Source: Sambucus nigra
Lineage: Eukaryota; Streptophyta; Magnoliopsida; Dipsacales; Adoxaceae
Assembly: GCA_949130495.1 (NCBI GenBank)
Contig: OX422221.1
Span: forward strand, 154,187,241 to 154,251,240
Length of the DNA: 64,000 nt
Reading direction: 5' to 3'
Made by a program: the position numbers and the translations under genes. How positions within the stretch are numbered: the first letter of the stretch is position 1; every line of letters starts with the position of its first letter. Below, piece after piece: positions 1 to 13,200 of this stretch. Below the pieces are notes generated by a model. It saw nothing but the letters and a program-made list of their open reading frames with translations, made no database searches and was not told the DNA's origin.

Positions 1-2044
1 AATATGCCGTTTGAGGGTGAAAACCCAAACCACCCACCAAACGGCTTGTAATAGGAACGAACACCTCGTACGGGACCAATGTAACTCGTGGGAACTCATC
101 GCGAAGTCACAGGTCCTCTAGTTTGAGAATATGACGATAATTTAAAAAATCAAGATTAGGCTTAAAAATAAACCGTTGAAGGGTGAAAATTCAAATCAAC
201 CTCGAAACGGCCCCGTAAGAGGCACGAACACCTCGTACGGGACCAATGTAACTTGTAGGAACATATCGCATAGTCATGGGTCTCTCAATTTGAGAATATG
301 ACTATAATTTGAAAATATATAGATTAGGCTTAATAACAAGCCGTTTGAGGGTGAAAACCCAAACCAGCCACCAAACGGCCCCGTAAGAGGCACGAACGCC
401 TCGCACCGGACCAATGTAACTTGTAGGAACTGACTCATAGTCGCGGGTCTCCCGATTTGTGAATATTATGAAAATTTGGAAATATCTAGATTAGGTTTAA
501 AAATAAGTTGTTTGAGGGTAAACACCCAACCAGCTACCAAACAACCCCGTAAAAGGCACAAACACCTCGTATGGGACAAATGTAACTCCTAGGAACTAAC
601 CGCATAGTCACGGGGCTCTCGATTTGAGACTAGATGATAATTTGGAAATATATAGATTAGGCTTAAAAATAAGCCGTTTGAGGGTGAAAACCCAAACCAG
701 CCGCCAAACGACCCTGTAAGAGGCACGCACACCTCGCACGGGACCAATATAACTCGTAGGAACTAACCATATAGTCGCAGGTCTCCCGATTTGAGAATAT
801 GACGATAATTTTGAAATATCTAGATTAAGCTTAAAAACAAGCCATTTGAGGGTGAAAACTCAGAATAGCCGCCAAACGGCCCCGTAAGAGGTACGAACAC
901 CATGCACGTGACCAATGTAACTTGTAGGAACTGACAACCTAGTCATCAGTCTCTAGATTTGAGAATATGAAGATAATTTGAAAATATCTAGATTAGTCTT
1001 AAAAACAAACCGTTGAAGGGTGAAAACCCAAACCCGCCACCAAACGGCCTCATAAGAGGCACGAACACCTCACAAGGGACCATTGTAACTCGTAGGAACT
1101 GATCGCATAGTCACGGGAGAATATGACGATAATTTAAAAATATATAGATTAGGTTAAAAACAAGCCGTTTGTGATTGAAAACCCAAACCAGTCGCCAAAC
1201 GGCCCCGTAAGAGGCACGAACACCTCGTACGGGACTAATTTAACTCATAGGAGCTGACCGCGTAGTCGTGTGTCATCTGGTTTGAGAATATGATGATAAT
1301 TTGGAAATATCTAGATGAGGATAAAAAAAGCCGTTTGAGGGAGAAAATCCAAACTAGCCCTCCAATCGGCCCCGTAAGAGGCACGAACACCTCGAACAGA
1401 ACCAAAGTAACTCGTAGGAACTGACCACGTAATCGCAGGTCTCCTGGTTTGAGAATATGATGATAATTTGGAAATATCTATATTAGGATTAAAAATAAGT
1501 CGTTTGAGGGTGAAAACCCAAACCACCCGCCAAACGGTCCCGTAAGAGGCACGAACTCCTCGCACGGGACCAATGTAACTTGTAGGTCTTGTAGTCACGA
1601 GTCTCTCGGTTTGAGAATATGATGATAATTTGATAATAAATAACTTAGGATTTAAAATAAGCCGTTGAAGGGATAAAACCCAAACTAGCCACTAAATATC
1701 CCCGTTAGAGGCACGAACACCGCGCACGGGACAAATGTAAGTCGTAGGAACTGACTGCGTAGTCGCGAGTCTCCCAATTTGAGAATATGACGATAATTTG
1801 AAAATATATAGATTAGGTTAAAAAATAAGCTATTTGAGGATGAAGACACAAACCAGACGATAAACGGCCCTGTGAGAGGCACGAAGACCTGGCACGGGAC
1901 CAATGTAACTTGTAGGAACGAATCGCGTAATCGCGGGTCTCCCGATTTGAGAATATGATGATAATTTTGAAATATCTAGATTAGGCTTAAAAATATACTG
2001 TTTATGGGTGAAAACCAAAACCAGCCACCAAACGGCCCCGTAAG
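1..2044 (-). repeat. Segmental duplication within the left array, copy 1
   Basis: This stretch of about 12 monomers matches 8186-10230 base for base with only scattered substitutions at a constant offset of 8185 bp. For example, the variant beginning at 1311 recurs at 9496 and the one at 1830 recurs at 10015. Similarity falls to ordinary monomer-to-monomer level after about 2044. The left boundary is hidden by the window start, so the true duplication may be longer. Confidence 0.85.
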
Positions 2045-5000
2045 ACGCACGAATACCTCGAACGGGACCATTGTAACTTATAGGAACTGACCGCGTAGTC
2101 ACGGGTCTCCCGATTTGAGAATATGACGATAATTTGAAAATATATAGATTAGGCTTAAAAATAAATCGTTGAAGGGTGAAAACCCAAACCAAACACCAAA
2201 CGACCTCGTAAGAGGCACGACCACCTCGCACGGGACAAATATAACTCATAGGAACTGATTGTGTAGTCATGGGTTTCCTAGTTTGAGAATATGACAATAG
2301 TTTGAAAATATCTAGATTAGGCTTAAAAACAAGCCGTTTGAGGGTGAAAATCCAAAGCAGCTGCCAAACGGCCCTGTAAGATGCGCGAACACCTCACACG
2401 GGACCAATGTAAATTGTAGGAACTGACCGCGTAGTCGTGGGCCTCCCGGTTTGAAAATTGACCATAATTTGAAAAAATCTAGATTAGGCCTAAAAACAAG
2501 CCGTTTGAGGGCAAAGACACAAACCAGCCGCCAAACGGCTCCATATGGGTCACGAAGACCTCGCATGGGACCAATGTAACTGGTAGGAATAGCCGCGTAC
2601 TCGCGGATCCTCCGGTTGGAGAATTTGACGATAATTTGGAAATATCTAGATTAGGCTTAAAAACACACCGTTTGTGGGTGAAAACCCGAACCAGCCACTA
2701 GACGGCCCCATAAGTGGCACGGACACCTCGCACGAGACCAATGTAACTTGTAGGAACTGACCGCATAGTTACGGGTCTCCCGATTTGAGAATATGAAGAT
2801 AATTTGGAAATATCTAGATTAGGCTTAAAAATAAGCCGTTTGGGGGTGAAAACCCAAACAAGCCGCCAAACAGCCCCGTAAGAGGCATGAACACCTCGCA
2901 CGGGACCAATGTAAGTCGTAGGAACTGACTGCGTAGTGACGAGTCTCCCGATTTGATAATATGACGATAATTTGAAAATATCTGGATTAAGCATAAAAAT
3001 AAGCAGTTTGACGATGAAGACACAAATCAGATGACAAACGGCCCAGTAAGAGGCACTAAGACCTCGCACGGGACCAATGTAACTTGTAGGAACAAACCGC
3101 TTAGTCATGAGTCTCCCAATTTGAGAATATGAAGATAATTTAGAAATATTTAGATTAGGCTTAAAAATATACCGTTTGTGGGTGAAAACCCAAACTAGCC
3201 GCCAAACGGCCCCGTAAGAGGCACGGACACCTCGCACGGGACCAATGTAACTCGTAGGAACTGATCCCGTAGTCATGGGTCTCTCGGTTTGAGAATATGA
3301 TGATATTTTGAAAATATATAGATTAGGCATAAAAACAAGCCGTTAGAGGGTGCAAACCCAAACTGGCACCAAACGGTCCCGTAAGAGGCACGAACACCTC
3401 GCACGGGACCATTTTAACTTATAGGAACTGACCGCGGAGTTGCGGTTCTTTCGATTTGAGAATAAGATGATAGTTTGAAAATATATAGATTAGGCATAAA
3501 AATAAGCCATTAAAGGGTGAAAACCCTAACTAACCACCAAATGACCCCGTAAGAGGCACGGACACCTCGCACGTGACCATTGTAACTTGTAGGAACTGAT
3601 GGTGTAGTCATGGGTCTCTCGGTTTGAGAATATGATGATATTTGGAAAATATATAGATTAGGCAAAAAAACAAGCCGTTAGAGGGTGAAAACCCAAACCA
3701 GCCGCCAAACGGCCCCGTAAGAGGCACGAACACCTCGCACGGGACCAGCGAACTCGTAGGACTGACCACGTAGTCACGAGTCTCTCGATTTGAGAATCAA
3801 ACGATAATTTGGAAATATATAAATTAGGCAAAAAAATAAACCATATGAGGGTCAAAACTTAAACTAGCCGCTAATCGGCCCCGTAAGAGGCACGAACACC
3901 TCTTATGGGACCAATATAACCTGTAGGAAATGATCGTGTAGTCGCGAGTCTTTCGGTTTAAGAATATGATGATAATTTGATAAAATATAACTTAGGATTA
4001 GAAATAAGCCGTTGAAGGGTGAAAACCCAAACCAGCCCCTAAATAGCCCCGTTAGTGGCGCGAACACTCGCACGGGTCCAATGTAACTCGTAGGAACTGA
4101 CCGCGTAGTCACGGGTCTCCCGATTTGACAATATGACGATAATTAGAAAATATCTACATTAGGCTTAAAAATAAACCGTTGAAGGGTGAAAACCCAAACC
4201 AAACACCCAACAACCCCGTAAGAGGCACGAACACCTCGCACGGGACCAATATAACTCGTAGGAACTGATCATGTAGTCACGAGTTTTGCAGTTTGATAAT
4301 ATGACAATAATTTAGAAATATCTAGATTAGGCTTAGAAACAAGCCTTTTGAGGGTGAAAATCCAAACCAGATGCCAAACGGCCCTGTAAGAGGCACGAAC
4401 ACCTCGTACGGGACCAATGTAAATTATAGGAATTGAACGCGTAGTCGCAGGTCTCCCGATTTGAAAATATTACGATAATTTTAAAATATCTACATTAGGC
4501 ATAAAAATAATCAATTTGAGGATGAAGACACAAACCAGCCGCCAAACGGCCCCGTAAGAGGCACGAAGACCTCACACGGGACCAATATAACTTGTCAAAA
4601 TCGGTGCATACTCGAGGGTCTTTCGGTTTGAGAATATGATGATAATTTGGAAATATCTAGATTAGGCTTAAAAACACACCGTTTGTGCGTGAAAACCCAA
4701 ACTAGCCACCAGACGACCCCGTAAGAGGCACGAACACCTCGCACGAGACAACTGTAACTTGTAGGAACTGACCGTGTAGTTGCAGGTCTCCCAGTTTGAG
4801 AATATGAAGCTAATTTGGAAATATCTAGATTAGGTTTAAAAATAAGCCGTTTGTGGGTGAAAACCCAAACTAGCTGCCAAACAACCCCGTAAGAGGCACA
4901 GACACCTCGCACGGGACCAATATAAATCGTAGGAGCTGACTGCGTTGTCGGGAGTCTCCCGATTTGAGAATATTACGATAATTTAAAAATATCTAGATTA

Positions 5001-7261
5001 GGCATAAAAACAAGCCATTTGAGGATGAAGACATAAATCAGACGACAAACGACCCTGTAAGAGGCACGAAGCCTCGCAAGGGACCAATGTAACTTGTAGG
5101 AACAAACTGCGTAGTCGCGGGTCTCCCGATTTGGGAATATAAAGATAGTTTTGAAATATCTATATTAGGCCTAAAAATATACCGTTTGAGGCTGAAAACA
5201 CAAACCAACCACAAAACGGCTCCGTAAGAGGCACGGACACCTCGCACGGGACCAAAGTAACTCGTAGGAACTGATCACGTAGTCACGGGTCTCTCAGTTT
5301 GAGAATATGACGATATTTTAAAAATATATAGATTCGGCATAAAAATAAGACGTTAGTGGGTGCAAACCCAAACTAGCCACCAAACGGCCCCATAAGAGGC
5401 ACGAACTCCTCGCACGGGACCATTGTAACTTTTAGGAACTGACCGCGTAGTTGCGGGTCTCCCGATTTGAGAATAATATGATAATTTGAAAATAAATAGA
5501 TTAAGCATAAAAATAAGTCGTTATACGGAGAAAACACTAACTAACCACCAAACGGCCCCGTAAGAGGCACAAACACCTTGCATGGGACCATTGTAACTCG
5601 TAGTAACTGATCGCAAAGTCATGGGTCACTCGGTTTTAGAATATGACGATATTTTGAAAATATATATATTAGGCATAAAAATAAGCCTTTAAAAGGTGAA
5701 AACCCAAACCAGTCGCCAAACGACCCCGTAAGAGGTACGAACACCTCGCACGGGACCAACGAACTCGTAGGACTGACCGAATAGTCACGGGTCTCTCGGT
5801 TTGAGAATCTAACGCTAACTTGGAAATATCTAGATTAGGCTAAAAAATTAACCATTTGAGGGTCAAAACCCAAACAAGCCGCCAAACGGCCCCGTAAGAG
5901 GCACGAACACCTCGTACGGGACCACTACAACTTATAGGAAATGATCATGTAGTCACGAGTCTTTTGTTTTGACAATATGATGATAATTTGATAATATTTA
6001 ACCTAGGATTCGAAATAAGCCATTGAAGGGTTAAAACCCAAACCTGCCCTTAAATAGCCCGCCCCATTAGAGGTGCGAACACTCGTACGGGTCCAATGTA
6101 ACTCGTAGGAACTGACCGCATAGTCACGGGTATCCCGATTTGAGAATATGATGGTAATTTGAAAATATTTAGATTAGGCTTAAAAACAAACAGTTGAAGG
6201 GTGAAAACCTAAAGCAGACACAAAACGGCCCCGTAAGAGGCACGAACACTTCACACGAGACGAATATTACTCGTAGGAGCTGATCGTGTAGTCATGAGTT
6301 TCCTGGTTTGAGAATATGATGATAATTTGAAAATATATAAATTAGGCTTAAAAATAAGCCGTTTATGGTTGAAAACCAAAACAAGTCGCCAAACGGCCCC
6401 GTAAGAGGCACGGACACCTCCCACGGAACCAATGCAACTTGAAGGAACTGACCGCGTAGTCGAAGGTCTCCTGGTTTGAGAATATGACAATAATTTAGAA
6501 ATATCTAGATTAGGCTTAAAAACAAGCCGTTTGAGGGTGAAAATTCAAACCAGCCGCCAGACATCCCTGTTAGAGGCACGAACACCTCGCACGGGACCGG
6601 TGTAATTGTAGGAACTGACCGTGTACTCACGGGTCTCCTGGTTTGAAAATATGATGATAATTTGAAAATATTTAGATTAGGCTTAAAAACAAGCCGTTTG
6701 AGGGTGAAGACACAAACCAGCCTCCAAACGGCCCCGTAAGAGCCACGAAGACCTCGCACAGGACCAATGTAACTCGTAGGAATAGGGGTGTACTCCCTTC
6801 GGGTTTGAGAATATGACGATAATTTGGAAATATCTAGATTAGGCTTAAAAACACATCGTTTGTGGGAGAAAACCCATACAAGCCGCCAAATGGCCCCGTA
6901 AGAGGCACGAACACCTCGCAGGGGTCCAATGTAAGTCGTAGGGACTAACTGCGTAGTCGCGAGTCTCCCGATTTGAGAATATGATGATAATTTGAAAATA
7001 TCTAGATTAGGCTTAAAAATAAGCCATTTGAGGATGAAGATATAAACCAGACGGCAAACGGCCCTATGAGAGGCTCGAAGACCTCGCACGGAACCAATGT
7101 AACTTGTAGGAACGAATCGCGTAGTCGCGGGTCTCCCAATTTGAGAATTTGAAGATAATTTTGAAATATCTCGATTAGGCTTAAAAATATACCGTTTATG
7201 GGTGAAAACCCAAACCATCCACCAAACGGCCCCGTAAGAGGCACAAACACCTCGCACGGGA

Positions 7262-10200
7262 CCAAAGTAACTTGTAAGAACTGACCGCGTAGTTAGGGGC
7301 TCACGATTTGAAAATAAGAATACAATTTGGAAATAACTAGATTAGGCTTAAAAATAAGCCGTTTGAGGGTAAAAACCTAAACCAACTGCCAAATGGCCCC
7401 ATTATGAACACCTCATACGGGACCAATGTAACTCGTAGGAACTGATCGCGTAGTCAAGGGTCTCCCGATTTGAGAATATGATGATAATTTGAAAATATCT
7501 ATATTAGGCTTAAAAACAAATCGTTGAAGGGTGAAAACCCAAACCAGCCGCCAAACAGCCCCGTTAGAGGCATGAACACCTCGTACGGGACCAATATAAG
7601 TCGTAGGAACTGACCCCGTAGTCATGGGTCTCCTGATTTGAGAATATGATGATAATTTGGAAATTCCTAGATTAGGCTTAAAAATAAGCCGTTTGAGGGT
7701 GAAGACACAAACCAGCTGATAAACGACCCTATAAGAGGCACGAAGACCTCGCACGGGATCAATGTAACTTGTAGGAACGGACCGCGTAGTCGCGGGTCTC
7801 TCGGTTTGAGAATATGATAATAATTTTGAAATATCTTGATTAAGCTTTAAAACATACCAATTGTGTGTGAAAACCCAAACCAGCCGCCAAACGGCCCCGT
7901 AAAAGGCACGAACACCTTGAACGGGACCAATCTAATTTATAAGAACTGACCGCGTAGTCACGGGTTTCCCAGTTTGAGAATATTACGATAATTTGGAAAT
8001 ATATGGATTAGGCTTAAAAACAAGTCATTTGAGGGTGAAAATCCAAACCAACTGCCAAACGGCCCCGAAAGAGATACGAACACCTCGTACGGGACAAATG
8101 TAGCTCGTAGGAACTGACCGTGTTGTTACAAGTCTCTCGATTTGAGAATATGATGATAATTCTAAAATTTATAGTTAGGCTTAAAAATATGCCGTTTGAG
8201 GGTGAAAACCCAAACCACCCACCAAACGGCTTGTAATAGGAACGAACACCTCGTACGGGACCAATGTAACTCGTGGGAACTCATCGCGAAGTCACAGGTC
8301 CTCTAGTTTGAGAATATGACGATAATTTAAAAAATCAAGATTAGGCTTAAAAATAAACCGTTGAAGGGTGAAAATTCAAATCAACCTCGAAACGGCCCCG
8401 TAAGAGGCACGAACACCTCGTACGGGACCAATGTAACTTGTAGGAACATATCGCATAGTCATGGGTCTCTCAATTTGAGAATATGACTATAATTTGAAAA
8501 TATATAGATTAGGCTTAATAACAAGCCGTTTAAGGGTGAAAACCCAAACCAGCCACCAAACGGCCCCGTAAGAGGCACGAACGCCTCGCACCGGACCAAT
8601 GTAACTTGTAGGAACTGACTCATAGTTGCGGGTCTCCCGATTTGTGAATATTATGATAATTTGGAAATATCTAGATTAGGTTTAAAAATAAGTCGTTTGA
8701 GGGTAAACACCCAACCAGCTGCCAAACAGCCCCGTAAAAGGCACAAACACCTCGTATGGGACAAATGTAATTCCTAGGAACTAACCGCGTAGTCACGGGG
8801 ATCTCGATTTGAGAATAGATGATAATTTGGAAATATATAGATTAGGCTTAAAAATAAGCCGTTTGAGGGTGAAAACCCAAACCAGCCGCCAAACGGCCCT
8901 GTAAGAGGCACGCACACCTCATACGGGACCAATATAACTCGTAGGAACTAACTGTATAGTCGCAGGTCTCCTAATTTGAGAATATGATGATAATTTTGAA
9001 ATATCTAGATTAAGCTTAAAAACAAGCCATTTGAGGGTGAAAACCTAGAATAGCCGCCAAACGGCCCCGTAAGAGGTACGAACACCATGCACGTGACCAA
9101 TGTAACTTGTAGGAACTGACAACCTAGTCATCAGTCTCTAGATTTGAGAATATGAAGATAATTTGAAAATATCTAGAATAGGCTTAAAAATAAACCGTTG
9201 AAGGGTGAAAACCCAAACCCGCCACCAAACGGCCTCGTAAGAGGCACGAACACCTCACACGGGACCAATGTAACTCGTAGGAACTGATCGCGTAGTCACG
9301 GGAGAATATGATGATAATTTAAAAATATATAGATTAGGTTAAAAACAAGCCGTTTGTGATTGAAAACCCAAACCAGTCGCCAAACGGCCCCGTAAGAGGC
9401 ACGAACACCTCGCACGGGACCAATTTAACTCATAGGAACTGATCGCGTAGTCACGTGTCATCTGGTTTGAGAATATGACGATAATTTGGAAATATCTAGA
9501 TGAGGATAAAAAAAGCCGTTTGAGGGAGAAAATCCAAACTAGCCCTCCAAACGGCCCCGTAAGAGGCACGAACACCTCGAACAGGACCAAAGTAACTCGT
9601 AGGAACTGACCACGTAATCGTAGGTCTCCTGGTTTGAGAATAGGATGATAATTTGGAAATATCTATATTAGGCTTAAAAACAAGTCGTTTGAGGGTGAAA
9701 ACCCAAACCACCCGCCAAACGGCCCCGTAAGAGGCACGAACTCCTTGCACGGGACCAATGTAACTTGTAGGTCTTGTAGTCACGAGTCTCTCGGTTTGAG
9801 AATATGATGATAATTTGATAATAAATAACTTAGTATTTGAAATAAGCCGTTGAAGGGATAAAACCCAAACCAGCCCCTAAATATCCCCGTTAGAGGCACG
9901 AACACCGCGCACGGGACCAATGTAAGTCGTAGGAACTGACTGCGTAGTCGCGAGTCTCCCAATTTGAGAGTATGACGATAATTTGAAAATATATAGATTA
10001 GGCTTAAAAATAAGCTATTTGAGGATGAAGACGCAAACCAGACGACAAACGGCCCTGTGAGAGGCACGAAGACCTGGCACGGGACCAATGTAACTTGTAG
10101 GAACGAATCGCGTAATCGCGGGTCTCCCGATTTGAGAATATGAAGATAATTTTGAAATATCTAGATTAGGCTTAAAAATATACTGTTTATGGGTGAAAAC

Positions 10201-13200
10201 CCAAACCAGCCACCAAACGGCCCCGTAAGAAGCACAAACACCTCGCACGGGACCATAATAACTTGTTGGAACTGACCGCGTAGTTACGGGTCTCCCGATT
10301 TCAAAATAAGAAGATAATTTGGAAATATCTAGATTAGGCTTAAAAACAAGCCGTTTGAGGGTGAAAACCTAAACCAGCTGCCAAACGGCCCCGTTATGAA
10401 CACCTCGTACGGGACCAATGTAACTCGTAGTAACTGATCGCGTAGTCATGGGTCTCCCGATTTGAGAATATGATGATAATTTGAAAATATCTAGGTTAGG
10501 CTTAAAAACAAGCCGCTTGAGGGTGAAAACGTAAACCAATCGCCAAACGGCTCCGTTAGAGGCATGAACACCTCGTACGGGACCAATGTAAGTCGTAGGA
10601 ACTGACCCCGTAGTCGTGGGTCTCTCCATTTGGGAATATGATGATAATTTGTAAATATCTAGATTAGGCTTAAAAACAAGCCTTTTGAGGGTGAAGACAT
10701 ATACCAGCAGACAAACGGCCCTATAAGAGGCACGAAGACCTCGCACGGGACCGCGTAGTCGCGAGTCTCCCTGTTTGAGAATACGTTAATAAGTTTGAAA
10801 TATCTTGATTAAGATTTAAAACATACCGTTTGTGGGTGAAAACCCAAACCAGCCGCCAAACGGCCCCGTTAGAGGCACGAACACCTTGCATGAGACCAAT
10901 CTAATTTATAAGAACTGACCGTGTAGTCACGACTTTCCTCGTTTGAGAATATGACGGTAATTTGGAAATATCTGGATTAGGTTTAAAAACAATTCGTTTG
11001 AGGGTGAAAATCCAAACCAACAGCCAAATGACCCCGAAAGAGATATGAACATCTCGCACGGGATAAATGTAAGTCATAGGAACTAACCCTGTTGTTGCGA
11101 GTCTCCTGATTTAAGAATATGACGATAATTCGAAAATATCTAGTTAGGCTTAAAAATAAGCCGTTTGAGGGTGAAGACCCAAACCACCCACCAAATGGCC
11201 CTGTAAGAGGCACGAACACCTCGTACGGGACCAATGTAACTCGTGGGAACTCGCCGCGAAGTCATAGGTCCTCCAGTTTGAGAATATGATGATAATTTGA
11301 AAATATCAAGATTATGATTAAAAATAAGCCGTTGAAGGGTGAAAATTCTATTTAACCCCGAAACGGCCCGGTAAAAGGCACGAACACCTCGTAGGGACCA
11401 ATGTAACTCGTAGGAACTGATTGAATAGTCACGGGTCTCTCGGTTTGAGAATATGACAATAATTTGAAAATGTATAGATTAGGCTTCAAAACAAGCCGTT
11501 TGAGGGTGAAAACCCAAACCAGCCACCAAACGGCCCCGTAAGAGGCACGAACGCCTCCCACGGGACCAATGTTACTCGTTGGAACTGAACGTATAGTCTC
11601 CAGTCTCCCGATTTGAGAATATGACGATAATTTTGAAATATCTAGATTAAGCTTAAAAACAAGCCGTTTGAGGATGAAAACCCAGAACAGCCGCCAAACA
11701 ACCCCGTAAGAGGCACGAACACCTTGCACGTGACCAATGTAACTTGTAGGAACTGAAAACTTAGTCACGAGTCTCTCGGTTTGAGAATATGATGATAATT
11801 TTAAAATATCTAGATTAGGCTTAAAAACAAACCGTTGAAGGGTGAAAACCCAAACCCGCCGCCAAACTACCTCGTAAGAGGCATGGACACCTCACACGGG
11901 ACCAATGTAACTCGTAGGAACTGATCGCATAGACACGGGAGAATATGACGATAATTTAAAAATATATAGATTAGGTTAAAAACAAGCCATTTGTGATTGA
12001 AAACCCAAACCAGCCGCCAAACAGCCCTGTAAGAGGCACGAACTCCTCGCACGGGACCATTTTAACTCATAGGAACTGACCGCGTAGTCGCGGGTCACCT
12101 GTTTGAGAATATGATGATAATTTGGAAATATCTAGATGAGGATAAAAAAAGCCGTTTGAGGGAGAAAATCCAAACCAACCCTCCAAACGGCCCCGTAAGA
12201 GGTACGAACACCTAGAACAGGAACAAAGTAACTCGTAGGAACTGACCACGTAGTCGCCGGTCTCCTGGTTTGAGAATATGATGATAATTAGGAAATATCT
12301 ATATTAGGCTTAAAAATAAGTCGTTTGAGGGTGAAAACCCAAACCACTTGCCAAACGGCCCCGTAAGAAGCATGAACACCTCGCACGGGACCAATGTAAC
12401 TTGTAGGAACTCATCTTGTAGTCACGAGTCTCCCGATTTGAGAATATGATGATAATTTGATAATAAATAACTTAGGATTTGAAATAATCCGTTGAAGGGT
12501 GAAAACCCAAAACAACCCCTAAATACCCCTGTTAGAGGCATAAACACCTCGCACGGAAATAATGTAAGTCTTAGGAACTGACTGCATAGTCGCGAGTCTA
12601 CCGATTTGAGAATATGACGATAATTTAAAAATATCTAGATTAGGCCTAAAAATAAGCCGTTTGAGGGTGAAGACACAAACCAGACGACAAACGGCCCTGT
12701 GAGAGGCACAAAGACCTCGCACGGGACCAATGTAATTTGTAGGAACGAATCGCGTAGTCGCGAGTCTCTCGATTTGAGAATATGAAGATAATTTTGAAAT
12801 ATTTAGATTAGGCTTAAAAATAAGCCGTTTGAGGGTGAAAACCTAAACCAGCCGTCAAACGTCCCCGTTATGAACACCTCGTACAGGACCAATGTAACTC
12901 GTAAGAACTGATCGCGTAGTCATGGGTCTCCTAATTTGAGAATATGACAATAATTTGAAAATATAGAGATTAGGTTTAAAAACAAGCCGTTTGAGGGTGA
13001 AAACCTAAACCAACCGCCAAAAGGCCCCGTTAGAGGCATGAACACCTCGTACGAGACCAATGTATGTCGTGGGAACTGGTCCTGTAGTCGCGGGTATCCC
13101 AATTTAAGAGTATGATGATAATTTGGAAATATTTAGATTTGGCTTAAAAACAAGCCGTTTGAGGGTGAAGACACAAACCAGCCCCCAAACGGCCCTATAA

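Noticed and set aside
6505..7257. A 250-codon open frame on the minus strand of the left array (also 2698-3330, 210 codons)
   Set aside because: It reads about four satellite monomers in a row as a 56-residue repeat. It stays open only because some units are 168 bp and the unit has few stops on this strand. Most neighbouring copies are broken, and there is no start context or domain.
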